Below are positions 1 to 8,689 of a DNA stretch of 64,000 nucleotides, piece by piece (the stretch's first letter is position 1; every line of letters begins with the position of its first letter). Below the pieces are notes generated by a model, which saw nothing but the letters and a program-made list of their open reading frames with translations, did no database searches and was not told the DNA's origin. The position numbers were made by a program, and so were the translations under genes. Source of the stretch: an uncultured Lacinutrix sp. Its GTDB lineage: Bacteria; Bacteroidota; Bacteroidia; Flavobacteriales; Flavobacteriaceae. The stretch is taken from positions 234,999 through 298,998 of the forward strand of contig CAKZMU010000078.1 in NCBI GenBank assembly GCA_937129145.1. The letters are read 5' to 3'.

Positions 1-625
1 TGTGCTTTTCAATATAATCAAAGTCTAATAGTAATGTAAACGCCGCAACAATAGCAGCAATAACATTAAATACAAGAGCAAACCAAGATGTTCCCCAAAT
101 AAACGTTTTTATACCAAATAAGCTTAATATAAAAGAGATGATGTACACTATCATAATTGAAAAAGCAGCAGTTAGAATAACACTTCTAAGTTTTTTGGTC
201 ACAACAATAATTCGAGTTTGATATAGTACTAAAATTGTAAAAAAAGTAACAATGGTTACGCCAATGGCTTGATAAGGTAACTCAGGAAATTTAGCCCTAA
301 TAAAAGCACTAAAACCACCTAAAAAACACCCTTTAGCAATAGCATACATTGGCACTAAAAAATGAGACCAATGTTGCCTTACCGAAATAACTATGCTTAT
401 AATTATGGTAGCCAACATGCCACCAATGGTAAACCATCTAACATTAGTTCCATTGTCGTATAATTCCCAAATATAAGCAACTATCATGGCTATAATGGAA
501 ATGCAAACCATAGACTTAATAATGATGCCACGAATACTCATGGTTTTAGATGCGCCAGGGTTGTTTTCCCAGAAATAATTTGAGAACGCAGGATTGGATG
601 TTTTATAGTTGGATAGTTTTTTCAT
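1..625 (-). CDS. Bax inhibitor-1/YccA family membrane protein (C-terminus cut by window edge)
   Basis: The reading frame opens at an ATG on the minus strand (base 625) and stays open to base 1, so only the C-terminal end is missing. The visible 208 residues start with a soluble stretch of about 30 residues, including the motif FWENNPGASKTMS. About six closely packed hydrophobic helices follow, with short loops such as VRQHWSHFLVPMYAIAKG. This arrangement and length fit the flavobacterial Bax1-I (BI-1/YccA) family of inner-membrane proteins, implicated elsewhere in calcium leak and in modulating the FtsH protease. It is the upstream neighbour, on the same strand, of the glycosyltransferase at 643-1767. 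The assignment is by overall pattern, as no catalytic residues are known for the family. Confidence 0.75.
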   Translation of the reverse strand, partial: MKKLSNYKTSNPAFSNYFWENNPGASKTMSIRGIIIKSMVCISIIAMIVAYIWELYDNGTNVRWFTIGGMLATIIISIVISVRQHWSHFLVPMYAIAKGCFLGGFSAFIRAKFPELPYQAIGVTIVTFFTILVLYQTRIIVVTKKLRSVILTAAFSIMIVYIISFILSLFGIKTFIWGTSWFALVFNVIAAIVAAFTLLLDFDYIEKH

Positions 626-642
626 ATCGATTGGTAAGATAC

Positions 643-1767
643 TTATTTTTTAAAACTTCTGCCTTTCCATTTATAGGTTGAGAATAGCGCCTTAAAAGCT
701 ATAAAAACAGAAAAAAAAGGATAGAGTAAACCACTAAAAAAGTAACTATTTAAAAGCGAAGCTTGATTAAATAACTTTGCAGATTTGGATAATAGCAAAT
801 AATCTATCAATAGTTTTAAGACTAAAATACCAGCAAAGTACAGCCAATTGAATAGTCCAAAAACACTTAAAAATAGTGTAACAACTATTAATGCGTTCAT
901 GATTAAAACCAACAAGCCAACAAATTTTCCAAAGGTATTTTTGTAAGCACTTGTTTTTGCTGCCCAACGAATACGTTGCTGAATTAAAGACGCTAATGAG
1001 GTTTCAGCTTTAGATTGCACAATAGCGTTTTTAGATTTTAAGTACTTCACCAGTTTGGGGTATTTTTTAACCGCTTTTTCCAACAGGAAAATATCATCGC
1101 CACTGGCTATGTCATTATTATTCTCAAAACCATTGAGCTCATTAAATAAATCTTTTCGATACATTAAGTTAGCACCATTGCATAAAAAAGGAAACCTCAA
1201 ACCAAAGCCAGCAATAGTTGCGGCTTGAAGACTTAAAATATCCAGAGTCTGAAATTGCTTAAAAAACGAATTTGACGATTTAAAAGTAACAGGAGCCACA
1301 ATCATCGCTACATCGTAACTGTTTATAAAAGAATTGGCAGTTTCTAACCAAGTATTTGGTGCTTCACAATCGGCATCAGTAGTTGCAATCCAATGGTATT
1401 TAGCTTTACTAATGGCTGTAGTTATGGCATCCTTTTTAGGTGAATTAGATACGCGTTTGTTTTTTATAATTTGAAAATCCAATTGCGAATAGCTTAACAG
1501 CCTTGAGCATAATTCTAAGGAATTATCAGAGGAATCATCATCTACAAAAATGACTTCAAAATGATTCTTTGAGTAGTTTAAATTTTCTAACGATTTAATT
1601 AATTCTGGCAGATTTTCTTCCTCATTTCTAAAAGGAATAATAATGGTAAACCGAGTTAAATTTCTTAAAAACCTATCATTAAAAGGTTTAATTCTGTTAA
1701 ACCCAATAATAAAACAGGCTATTAAAAGGCAATACAGTATTGTTATAATTAAAATTATAAAAATCAT
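643..1767 (-). CDS. Membrane-anchored family 2 glycosyltransferase
   Basis: This is a 374-residue protein with an N-terminal membrane helix (about residues 1-22), a cytosolic GT-A catalytic domain, and two to three C-terminal membrane helices. The family 2 signature is clear: the nucleotide-binding start FTIIIPFRNEEENLPELI, the VDDDSSDNS loop, the metal-binding TTDADCEAP (DxD equivalent), the acceptor-side GDDIFLLEKA, and QQRIRWAAK, which matches the QxxRW motif of processive and polyprenyl-type transferases. It probably transfers a sugar to a lipid or cell-surface polymer at the inner membrane; the acceptor cannot be read from sequence. The gene downstream in transcription is the Bax1-I-like gene. 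The gene upstream (1768-2745, a flippase-like UPF0104 protein) abuts it with no spacer, so the two are probably co-translated. Confidence 0.88.
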   Translation of the reverse strand: MIFIILIITILYCLLIACFIIGFNRIKPFNDRFLRNLTRFTIIIPFRNEEENLPELIKSLENLNYSKNHFEVIFVDDDSSDNSLELCSRLLSYSQLDFQIIKNKRVSNSPKKDAITTAISKAKYHWIATTDADCEAPNTWLETANSFINSYDVAMIVAPVTFKSSNSFFKQFQTLDILSLQAATIAGFGLRFPFLCNGANLMYRKDLFNELNGFENNNDIASGDDIFLLEKAVKKYPKLVKYLKSKNAIVQSKAETSLASLIQQRIRWAAKTSAYKNTFGKFVGLLVLIMNALIVVTLFLSVFGLFNWLYFAGILVLKLLIDYLLLSKSAKLFNQASLLNSYFFSGLLYPFFSVFIAFKALFSTYKWKGRSFKK

Positions 1768-2745
1768 TTAGTCATCAAAGTTAGAAGCTGTGGGCAAATT
1801 AAAATTAAGCACATAGTAACTTCCAAAAATACTAGGAAGCACAAAATTTAATAGCCACATTACTGTAGTAACGCTTAAAATGGTAATATTATTGATGTCG
1901 GCAAAACCAAATACGTACAAAGCCACACTACCTTTAACCACAACATCCAAAATAAATATGGTTGGTATAATAGAAACCAACACGTACATAGTGCTAATTA
2001 AAATCATGGCATTTACATACGACATATCCACACCAAACAAGATGAACAAATAATAAAACTGGAATGAAAAAATCAGGTATCTTATAAGAGAAAACAGGAT
2101 GTTTTTGGTGTGAATGTTTACAGAAATCCCTTTTACAAAAGTCCATATTTTTGAAAATGAAAACCCTTTAACCTGAAATCGTTTATGCCTAATACCAAAC
2201 CCAATAGCGGCAACGCCAATAAAACCGTATGTGAGCAATCGTACCAATTTGTAATATGAAAAATCAACTTGGTACTGTGAGTTGAACAAGAGCAACCCAA
2301 TAATTCCAAATAGCACAGTAACGAGCATTTGAGCCATATTTCCAATTAAATTCAAAAGCACAATTTTTTTTCGTTGATGACCGCCAAAGTAAATCGTTTT
2401 GGCTGCATAATCGCCAATTCTGTTAGGTGTAAACAAAGATGCTGTATGCGATGCTAAACTCTGTTTTAAAGCATCAAAAAAAGAAATTTTAGTAATAGAA
2501 TTTACTAAATTTTGCCATTTTAAGATTTCAAAAAACCAGTTAAAAATGGTTAAAAACAATAAAAAAAGACCATTTTTAAGCGAAAAAGCATTGTTTTTGG
2601 TTAAAAATTCAATAAAAACGGAAAAATCCAGTTCGTCGTTATTCGCCAATTTGTTGTAAATAAAATAGGCAGCACCAACAACAATGCTTAACTTAATAAG
2701 TACAAAAAAGAATTGCTTAGTTTTGTATGGAAGTCCGCTAATCAT
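1768..2745 (-). CDS. Lysylphosphatidylglycerol synthase TM-domain (UPF0104/AglD-like) protein
   Basis: This 325-residue protein is almost entirely membrane helices (about eight), with loops such as TPNRIGDYAAKTIYFGG, in which the N-R-x-G-D-Y-A element is typical of the LPG_synthase_TM family. That family is the flippase-like half of MprF, without the lysyl-transferase domain, and is often paired with glycosyltransferases acting on lipid-linked substrates. Its stop codon directly abuts the start of the downstream GT2 gene. That placement supports a joint role in making or moving a glycolipid or lipid-linked sugar in the inner membrane. It is divergent from the outer-membrane protein at 2775, with only 29 bases between the starts. 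Confidence 0.82.
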   Translation of the reverse strand: MISGLPYKTKQFFFVLIKLSIVVGAAYFIYNKLANNDELDFSVFIEFLTKNNAFSLKNGLFLLFLTIFNWFFEILKWQNLVNSITKISFFDALKQSLASHTASLFTPNRIGDYAAKTIYFGGHQRKKIVLLNLIGNMAQMLVTVLFGIIGLLLFNSQYQVDFSYYKLVRLLTYGFIGVAAIGFGIRHKRFQVKGFSFSKIWTFVKGISVNIHTKNILFSLIRYLIFSFQFYYLFILFGVDMSYVNAMILISTMYVLVSIIPTIFILDVVVKGSVALYVFGFADINNITILSVTTVMWLLNFVLPSIFGSYYVLNFNLPTASNFDD

Positions 2746-2774
2746 TTTGTCACAAATTAAAACTATTATTGTAA

Positions 2775-3419
2775 ATGACCTTTATAAAAAATAAATATAA
2801 ACGACCTTTACTGTGTTTGGTGTTTTTTAGTGTCATTTCTTTAAGTTTTGCTCAAAGAGATACCGAAAAAGTGCGATTGCAATTAGCAGCTGGCATCAAT
2901 AATCCAATTGATAATGGCGAAAATGATGGCTATTATGCTAAAGATATCAACTTGCCAACCATAAATTTCGGACTTAGATATATGTTTAAACCGAACAAAT
3001 TAGGAGCAAAGTTGGACGTAGGTTATAACAGGTCTAAAAGTGACGTAGGTTCTTTGGAGTTCAAACTCAATTATACACGTGTCAATGCACAAATAGTGTA
3101 CGATTTTTATAATCTGTTAACTTTTTTACCACAAGAAATGACGATTCAAGCGCACGCTGGACCAGGAGTAAGTTTTACAAAACCATTACTGAATGATTCT
3201 GAAAACACCTACATTTATTTAAACGGATTGGTAGGATTGGATGTGTATTATAGTATATCGCAAAAGCTGTCTATTTTTATAGATGTAGCTTATGCAAAGA
3301 GTTTTACAAACAAAAACAAGTATGATGTAGTGGCCGACGGTTTTTCATTTAATGGAGATTTAGTTTATGCAACCGTTGGATTATCAGTTGCTTTAAGTGG
3401 TTGTAGATATTGTGATTAA
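2775..3419 (+). CDS. Secreted outer-membrane beta-barrel protein
   Basis: The 214-residue product begins with a Sec signal peptide ([16 protein letters not shown], cleavage near residue 26). The rest is alternating amphipathic strands such as [23 protein letters not shown] and [13 protein letters not shown], and the end is rich in aromatic and glycine residues. This is the pattern of small eight-stranded barrels of the OmpW/OmpA-N type that are numerous in Flavobacteriaceae. No enzymatic motif is visible, so the function is unknown. Its stop codon overlaps the ruvC start (TAATG), which implies translational coupling, although a functional link to recombination is unlikely. Confidence 0.75.
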   Translation: MTFIKNKYKRPLLCLVFFSVISLSFAQRDTEKVRLQLAAGINNPIDNGENDGYYAKDINLPTINFGLRYMFKPNKLGAKLDVGYNRSKSDVGSLEFKLNYTRVNAQIVYDFYNLLTFLPQEMTIQAHAGPGVSFTKPLLNDSENTYIYLNGLVGLDVYYSISQKLSIFIDVAYAKSFTNKNKYDVVADGFSFNGDLVYATVGLSVALSGCRYCD

Positions 3420-3970
3420 TGGCTGAAGAAAGAATTATATTAGGGATTGACCCAGGAACAACCATTATGGGTTTTGGACTCATAAAAGTGGTTGGAAAAA
3501 AGATGGAGTTCATGCAACTTAATGAGTTGGATTTAAAAAAATACAGCGACCATTATGTAAAGCTAAAACTCATTTTTGAACGTACCATAGAATTAATAGA
3601 AACACATCATCCAGATGAAATCGCCATTGAAGCACCTTTTTTTGGAAAAAATGTGCAAAGTATGCTAAAGCTTGGTCGCGCACAAGGAGTAGCCATGGCT
3701 GCTGGCTTGTCGAGACAAATCCCCATTACCGAATATTTACCAAAAAAGATTAAAATGGCAATCACTGGAAACGGAAACGCCAGTAAAGAGCAAGTCGCAA
3801 AAATGCTTCAAAGCACCTTAGGATTAAAAACCTTACCTAAAAATTTGGATGCGACCGATGGTTTAGCAGCAGCGGTATGTCATTTTTATAATTCAGGACG
3901 TGTTAATGTAGGTAAAAGCTATTCAGGTTGGTCGAGTTTTGTGAAGCAGAATCCTAAGAAAATAAGTTAG
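3419..3970 (+). CDS. ruvC: RuvC, Holliday junction resolvase
   Basis: RuvC cuts four-way Holliday junctions during homologous recombination, working with the RuvAB branch-migration motor. The 183-residue length is normal. The RNase H-fold catalytic acidic residues are all visible: Asp in [13 protein letters not shown] (about residue 10), Glu in [14 protein letters not shown] (about 70), and the C-terminal pair in [15 protein letters not shown] (about 144-147). The start ATG overlaps the upstream stop by one base. The gene is followed by an 88-base spacer made of an imperfect inverted repeat and then by hemW on the same strand, a common arrangement in this family. Confidence 0.97.
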   Translation: MAEERIILGIDPGTTIMGFGLIKVVGKKMEFMQLNELDLKKYSDHYVKLKLIFERTIELIETHHPDEIAIEAPFFGKNVQSMLKLGRAQGVAMAAGLSRQIPITEYLPKKIKMAITGNGNASKEQVAKMLQSTLGLKTLPKNLDATDGLAAAVCHFYNSGRVNVGKSYSGWSSFVKQNPKKIS

Positions 3971-4058
3971 CAGTATGCAGTTGCAGTTTACAGTTATTTA
4001 TTGCATATTAATTGAATCTCTAACTGACTGAATACTGCTACTGAAAACTGAAAACTAA
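3971..4058. repeat. Imperfect inverted repeat filling the ruvC-hemW spacer
   Basis: The whole spacer consists of CAGT/ACTG-rich words. The left half reads cagtatgcagttgcag and the right half contains gaatactgctactgaaaac, which is roughly its reverse complement. This looks like a dispersed, intergenic hairpin repeat of the sort common in flavobacterial genomes. It has no open frame and no obvious promoter. Confidence 0.5.
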
Positions 4059-5261
4059 ATGTCTGCCATCTACATCCACATACCATTTTGCAAGCAAGCA
4101 TGTTACTACTGCGATTTTCATTTTTCTACGTCGCTAAAGAAAAAAGATGAACTCATAAATGCCTTGATAAACGAATTGGAGTTACGAAAAGAGGAGCTTC
4201 AAAATCAAACAATTGAAACTATTTATTTTGGAGGTGGGACTCCTTCATTATTGACTAATGAAGAATTAGAGTTACTAATTGAAGCCGTTTACAATAACTA
4301 TCAAGTTATACATAATCCTGAAATAACCTTAGAAGCCAACCCAGACGATTTGTTGTCTGTTCGAGCGGAGTCGAGAACTATTTTTGAGGATTATAGAAGC
4401 ATTGGAATAAACCGATTGAGTATTGGAATTCAATCCTTCTTTGAAGATGATTTACAAAGCATGAATCGTGCACATAATGCTAATGAAGCAAGAACATGTT
4501 TAGAAGAAGCAACGCACCACTTTGATAATATCACCATCGATTTAATTTACGGAATCCCTAATATGAGTCTTGAAAAATGGCATAAAAACTTGCAAATAGC
4601 TTTTAATTTTGGCATTAATCATATTTCCAGTTATGCTTTAACAGTAGAGCCAAAAACAGCGTTAGATAGTTTTATTAAAAAAGGCACCTATCCACCAATT
4701 GATGAAGAATTAGCTTTAGAACATTTTAATCATTTAATAACTGAAACGGAAAAACAAGGCTTTGTCCAATACGAGATTTCAAATTTTGGAAAACCTGGTT
4801 ATTTTTCTAAACACAACACAAGTTATTGGCAAGGGAAACCCTATCTAGGCATTGGACCATCAGCACATTCGTTTAATAAGAATCAACGTAGTTGGAATGT
4901 TGCCAATAACACAAAGTATATAAAGTCTATTCAGCAAAACGAATTGCCTTCAACCGTTGAAACGCTTACTAAAAAAGATAGATTCAACGAGTATATTATG
5001 ACTGGCTTAAGAACCGTTTGGGGAGTTTCAATAACGAAAATTGAGGAAGATTTTGGGCCTGAGTTTAAAGAGCATTTACTAACAGCTTCTAAAGAATTTA
5101 TAAATCAAAAATTACTCGTCATTGTGAACGAAGTGAAGCAATCTCATTCACTTGAAAAGATTACTTCGTCGCAAGCTCCTCGTAATGACGAAACTGTAAA
5201 AGCCACCCAAAAAGGAAAATTTTTAATTGATGGCATTTCATCAAGTTTGTTTCTCTTATAA
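4059..5261 (+). CDS. hemW: HemW, radical SAM heme chaperone
   Basis: HemW is a cytosolic radical SAM protein related to coproporphyrinogen dehydrogenase HemN; it carries heme for insertion into respiratory proteins. The cluster motif CKQACYYC (CxxxCxxC, about residues 11-18) is followed by IYFGGGTPSLL, LEANPDDL, RLSIGIQSF and YEISNFGKPGY, all family hallmarks. The protein is 400 residues against about 375 usual. The extra length is explained by two in-frame pieces that look like invading palindromic repeats: residues about 101-107 (VRAESRT) and about 353-378 near the C-terminus. The core fold motifs are intact on both sides, so the enzyme is probably functional. Confidence 0.95.
   Translation: MSAIYIHIPFCKQACYYCDFHFSTSLKKKDELINALINELELRKEELQNQTIETIYFGGGTPSLLTNEELELLIEAVYNNYQVIHNPEITLEANPDDLLSVRAESRTIFEDYRSIGINRLSIGIQSFFEDDLQSMNRAHNANEARTCLEEATHHFDNITIDLIYGIPNMSLEKWHKNLQIAFNFGINHISSYALTVEPKTALDSFIKKGTYPPIDEELALEHFNHLITETEKQGFVQYEISNFGKPGYFSKHNTSYWQGKPYLGIGPSAHSFNKNQRSWNVANNTKYIKSIQQNELPSTVETLTKKDRFNEYIMTGLRTVWGVSITKIEEDFGPEFKEHLLTASKEFINQKLLVIVNEVKQSHSLEKITSSQAPRNDETVKATQKGKFLIDGISSSLFLL
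4359..4378. repeat. Short palindromic repeat inside hemW
   Basis: The 20-base word gttcgagcggagtcgagaac has near-palindromic ends (gttc...gagaac) and encodes VRAES within hemW, between the conserved ANPDDL and INRLSIG motifs where relatives have a short variable loop. From memory, words of this form (gttcgagc..agtcgagaac) are usually intergenic in flavobacteria. Confidence 0.55.
5117..5190. repeat. 74-bp imperfect palindrome inserted in frame in hemW
   Basis: The segment begins cgtcattgtgaacgaagtga and ends with the near reverse complement ctcctcgtaatgacg. The inner arms aagcaatct and agattacttcgt also pair. It is translated in frame as about 25 residues (through NEVKQSHSLEKI and SSQAPRNDE) near the HemW C-terminus. 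The arms match the cgtcatt-type hairpin repeats that are usually found between genes in Bacteroidota. Confidence 0.7.
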
Positions 5262-5292
5262 TTATTAAATTTACGCTTAACAACAATTACCT

Positions 5293-6042
5293 ATGAAAGC
5301 AGTTATAAACGTAAACAGTCGTACATACGCCATATATATAGACCAACCTTTAGATATTTCTATCCCTTTACGAGCTACCAAAAACAACGTAAATGCATGG
5401 TATATTGATGAGCCAAGTATTGAACCAGTTGAATTGGATGATTTTACTGTAAGCGTTGAAAAAGGCGCTCCTGTAAACTTTAATAACATTCAGTTTAATC
5501 CGCATGCTCATGGTACGCATACCGAATGTGTTGGGCACATTACCGAGAAAAAATATAGTATTAATCAATGCTTAAAACAGTTCTTTTTTGTTGCTGAAGT
5601 GGTAACCGTTGCACCTGAGAAACTTGGTGACGATTTTGTGATTTCGGCAAAGCAATTGCGTTTTGCTATTGGCAACAAAAAACGTGAAGCGGTAATTATA
5701 AGAACCTTGCCAAATACTACGGATAAATTAACGCGACAATATTCAAACACAAATCCGCCTTATTTGTTGGAGGAAGCAGCCATTTATTTAAAAAACAAAG
5801 GCGTAAAACACTTACTTATTGACTTGCCAAGTGTAGATAAAGAAAGAGATGAAGGTGAACTATTGGCACATAATGCGTTTTGGAATACCAATGGCAAAAT
5901 ACGCACCGAAGCAACTATTACAGAGTTTGTTTTTGTGCCAAACAAAATTGAAGATGGTAAGTACATACTAAATCTTCAAATTGCACCATTTGAAAACGAT
6001 GCAACACCAAGTAAGCCTGTATTATATAAACTTCACGAATAG
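5293..6042 (+). CDS. Cyclase family protein (kynurenine-formamidase-like fold)
   Basis: This 249-residue protein of the putative cyclase/KynB-like hydrolase family has the metal-binding element NPHAHGTHTECVGHI (about residues 70-84), equivalent to the HxGTHxD motif. A second conserved block, LLIDLPSVDKERDEGELLAHNAFW, lies near residue 180. Family members hydrolyse amide or lactone bonds of small molecules in the cytosol, with N-formylkynurenine as the best-known substrate. The substrate here is not evident, and no tryptophan-catabolic neighbours are present. The gene ends immediately before the ATG of the DUF4230 gene, so the two are co-transcribed. Confidence 0.82.
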   Translation: MKAVINVNSRTYAIYIDQPLDISIPLRATKNNVNAWYIDEPSIEPVELDDFTVSVEKGAPVNFNNIQFNPHAHGTHTECVGHITEKKYSINQCLKQFFFVAEVVTVAPEKLGDDFVISAKQLRFAIGNKKREAVIIRTLPNTTDKLTRQYSNTNPPYLLEEAAIYLKNKGVKHLLIDLPSVDKERDEGELLAHNAFWNTNGKIRTEATITEFVFVPNKIEDGKYILNLQIAPFENDATPSKPVLYKLHE

Positions 6043-6652
6043 TATGGAAGCAATTTTAGGAACTCTTTTTGGCATTCTCTTAGCAGCAGCAGTCTTTTGG
6101 TATTTTAAATTAAAAGAAGCAAAAAAGTTAGCGCATTCTCAATCTGTAATTTTATTAGACAGAATTAAAAGGGTGTGTAAATTGATAACTGTGGAAGGCG
6201 ATTTTGCTGAAATTTATCATTATGAAGATGTTAAACAAAAATTCCTAAAACTCATTTCCAGTAAAAAGAAAGCCTTAGTGGTTGTAAATGCCAAAGCTCA
6301 TGTAGGCTTTGATTTGTCTAAAATCAAACTGGAAGCTAAAACCAACTCTAAAACTGTGGTGCTGAATCATTTTCCGCAAGCAGAAGTATTATCTATTGAA
6401 ACCACTTTGGATTATTATGACAAGAAAGATGGCTATTTCAACAGATTTGAAGCAAGCGATTTAACAGAACTTCACACCGAAGCAAAAAAACATATTCAAG
6501 ATAAAATTCCAGAAAGTGGTTTGTATAAACTGGCTCAAAAAGAAGCATTGGAAGCTATTTTGTTAATTGAAAGTATGGTACAAACAATAGGTTGGAAATT
6601 AGACTATTCGACATTAAAACTAGAAGATTTAAACCAAAAACGTATTAAGTAA
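6043..6652 (+). CDS. DUF4230 membrane-anchored protein
   Basis: I start this at the ATG directly after the upstream stop codon (TAG-ATG). That gives 202 residues and puts an N-terminal membrane helix at residues 3-21 (ILGTLFGILLAAAVFWYF). A longer frame from 5981 would overlap the cyclase gene and bury the helix. The rest is a soluble domain with blocks such as VVNAKAHVGFDLSKIKL and VVLNHFPQAEVLSIE, which fits DUF4230, a family of envelope proteins of unknown function. The C-terminal third is charged and helical. It probably faces the periplasm. Confidence 0.8.
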
Positions 6653-6657
6653 TTTTA

Positions 6658-7029
6658 ATGATGAATATAGACCAAATAAGAGACCACTGTTTATCAAAAA
6701 AAGCAGCAACAGAAAGTTTTCCATTTGACGAAAATACGCTCGTATTTAAAGTGATGAATAAAATGTTCTTAATGGCACCTTTAGATAAATTTGAAAAAGG
6801 AGAAGCAGCCATTACTGTAAAGTGTGACCCTGAATATACTGTTGAATTAAGAGACCAATACGAGAGCGTTTACGCAGGTCCTTATGTAAGCAATAAACAT
6901 TGGAATACTTTAGCAATTCATAAAAATGAATTACCACCAAAATTAATTTTAGAGCTTATTGACCATAGTTACGATATGGTGGTAAAAGGCATGACAAAAA
7001 AGCTAAGAGAGGAACTAAACAACTTGTAA
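6658..7029 (+). CDS. MmcQ/YjbR family DNA-binding-like protein
   Basis: The 123-residue protein matches the YjbR/MmcQ fold in length and in motifs: the N-terminal IRDHCLSKKAATESFPFDE, the central MFLMAPLDK and ITVKCDPE, and the C-terminal NKHWNTLAIH and LIDHSYDMVVKGM. The fold resembles a CyaY-like DNA-binding module, but the cellular role is unknown. Two ATG codons lie in tandem at 6658 and 6661; either could be used. It lies five bases after DUF4230 in the same direction. Confidence 0.88.
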   Translation: MMNIDQIRDHCLSKKAATESFPFDENTLVFKVMNKMFLMAPLDKFEKGEAAITVKCDPEYTVELRDQYESVYAGPYVSNKHWNTLAIHKNELPPKLILELIDHSYDMVVKGMTKKLREELNNL

Positions 7030-7076
7030 GGGCGACTTTATAAATGTATAATTGCAAAGTAAAATAATAATCGGAA

Positions 7077-7655
7077 ATGAGTTTAGAGAGAGAATTAAAA
7101 AAGCGCAGTAATGCAGTTTGTGAATTATGTTCAAGTGATGAAAACCTGCAAGTATATGTTGTGCCTCCATCAAAAAATGAAAGTTTAGATAACGCACTCA
7201 TGGCCTGTAGCACTTGTGTTAGCCAAATCGAAAATCCAGACACTACTGATGCTAACCATTGGCGATGTTTAAACGATAGTATGTGGAGCGAACACAAAGC
7301 GGTTCAAGTAGTTGCTTGGAGAATGCTCTCAAGGTTACGAAAAGAAGGTTGGCCAAAAGACTTGTTGGATATGATGTATTTGGAAGAAGAAACCCTAGAA
7401 TTTGCAAAAGCAACAGGCGAAGGTGAAGTGGATGAGAATAAAGTAATTCATCGTGATGTAAATGGCGTAGTGTTAGAAGTAGGTGATTCGGTAGTACTCA
7501 TTAAAGATTTAAAAGTAAAGGGTTCAAGCATGGTAGCAAAACAAGGCACTGCGGTGAGGAATATTCGTCTAGACCGAGATAACGAAAAATATATTGAAGG
7601 AAAAGTAGGTCCAACTCAAATCGTGATTATTACAGATTACGTTAAAAAGATATAA
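7077..7655 (+). CDS. PhnA-domain protein (alkylphosphonate-uptake-named family)
   Basis: This 192-residue protein has an N-terminal zinc-ribbon-like part (CELCSSDENL and MACSTCVSQI, about residues 14-50) and the C-terminal PhnA domain (VLEVGDSVVLIKDLKVKGSS to VIITDYVKKI, about 134-192). Despite the family name, PhnA is not part of the C-P lyase, and no phosphonate genes are nearby. The role is unknown. It ends two bases from the convergent AraC gene. Confidence 0.85.
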   Translation: MSLERELKKRSNAVCELCSSDENLQVYVVPPSKNESLDNALMACSTCVSQIENPDTTDANHWRCLNDSMWSEHKAVQVVAWRMLSRLRKEGWPKDLLDMMYLEEETLEFAKATGEGEVDENKVIHRDVNGVVLEVGDSVVLIKDLKVKGSSMVAKQGTAVRNIRLDRDNEKYIEGKVGPTQIVIITDYVKKI

Positions 7656-7657
7656 AT

Positions 7658-8506
7658 CTAAGCAGCTTTAACTTTCCTAAATTCCGAAGGTGACATCTGC
7701 CGTATCGCTTTAAACTGCCTATTAAAATTAGACATATTATTAAACCCAGAAGTTTCAGCAATTTCGGCAATAGATAAGCCTTCTTCAGATAAGAGCAATT
7801 TACAAGCATTTTCAACACGAAGTTCGTTTAAAAATGTGAAATAAGATTTATTCGTTCGTTTTTTAAAATACTTACAAAATGCATTTTTTGTCATTGCTGA
7901 AACTTGAGCGACGTCATTCAAACTAATTTGTTGATGATAGTTTTGCATCGTGAAATCTAGAACTTCTCTCATACGTTTTCCTTCGCTATCAGTATATTTT
8001 TTATCATATATAAAAGAGGATAATGGTTGGGTTCTGGACTTAGAAAGCGTTTTCAAAACTTCCAAAAGTATTATAAAACGTTGTAATTTGCTGCTTTCTG
8101 CTAATTGTAGAAAAAGCGATTCTAAGGTTTTCGATTTTGTAGAGACCTTGAAACCGTAATCCACTTTTTTAAAAAAGGACTTTAATTCTCTTAATTCTTC
8201 TAATTCAAAAAAAGAAGTTCCAAAAGCATCCTTTGAAAAAAATAGGGTCAACATTTCTGAAGTTTTATTTAAAGAACTATCACTTTTAAACACATGCGGT
8301 AAGTTACTTCCAATAGCGAGTACATCCCCTTTTTTATAATAATTAATGGTGTCTCCAACAACAAGTGTGCCTTCACCTTCAGCTATAAAACTCACTTGAA
8401 TTTCTTCATGTTGATGAAACTTGTCATAGAACACCAATTCTTTATCTTCTTGATAAACTAAGGCGTTGTTTTCAGGTTTTGGTATTTGAAAAGGGAGTAC
8501 TTTCAT
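7658..8506 (-). CDS. AraC family regulator with cupin-type sensor domain
   Basis: This 282-residue protein has an N-terminal cupin-like ligand domain (FHQHEEIQVSFIAEGEGTL to the block GDVLAIGSNLPHVF, about residues 30-95) and a C-terminal double helix-turn-helix (ISLNDVAQVSAMTKNAFCKY and LSIAEIAETSGFNNMSNFNR, ending with the family signature QMSPSEFRK). The cupin half resembles sensors of small metabolites or sugars. I use the ATG at 8506 rather than an in-frame TTG nine bases upstream. It is divergent from the hydroxyproline genes starting at 8690, and the 183-base gap holds both direct and inverted repeats, so it is the best candidate regulator of that pathway. Confidence 0.9.
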   Translation of the reverse strand: MKVLPFQIPKPENNALVYQEDKELVFYDKFHQHEEIQVSFIAEGEGTLVVGDTINYYKKGDVLAIGSNLPHVFKSDSSLNKTSEMLTLFFSKDAFGTSFFELEELRELKSFFKKVDYGFKVSTKSKTLESLFLQLAESSKLQRFIILLEVLKTLSKSRTQPLSSFIYDKKYTDSEGKRMREVLDFTMQNYHQQISLNDVAQVSAMTKNAFCKYFKKRTNKSYFTFLNELRVENACKLLLSEEGLSIAEIAETSGFNNMSNFNRQFKAIRQMSPSEFRKVKAA

Positions 8507-8572
8507 TATGCTCAACTCGTTTCAGTATCTGTTGATTCTTGTTTTAAGTTTATATCGAATATATGCAAATAA

Positions 8573-8630
8573 TATTCAATATTTAATCTTGAATAGTATA
8601 TATGGATAATATAGTATATGTTATGGATAA
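8573..8630. promoter_or_regulatory. Candidate AraC operator region
   Basis: Two patterns lie between the divergent AraC and deaminase genes. TATTCAA (8573-8579) and TTGAATA (8589-8595) form a perfect inverted repeat. TATGGATAA occurs twice, at 8601-8609 and 8622-8630, in direct orientation 21 bases apart, which is two helical turns. Direct half-sites at this spacing are typical of AraC dimers upstream of an activated promoter. Confidence 0.45.
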
Positions 8631-8661
8631 ATACGCATTAATTTTTAATTACAGTTTGTAC

Positions 8662-8669
8662 TACTTTTG
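8662..8669 (+). promoter_or_regulatory. Bacteroidota -7 element (TACTTTTG) for the hydroxyproline genes
   Basis: The word matches TAnnTTTG exactly and lies 20 bases before the ATG at 8690. I see no good -33 TTTG at the expected distance, which would suit a promoter that needs an activator. Confidence 0.5.
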
Positions 8670-8689
8670 TAAAAATAAAATTAATTACA

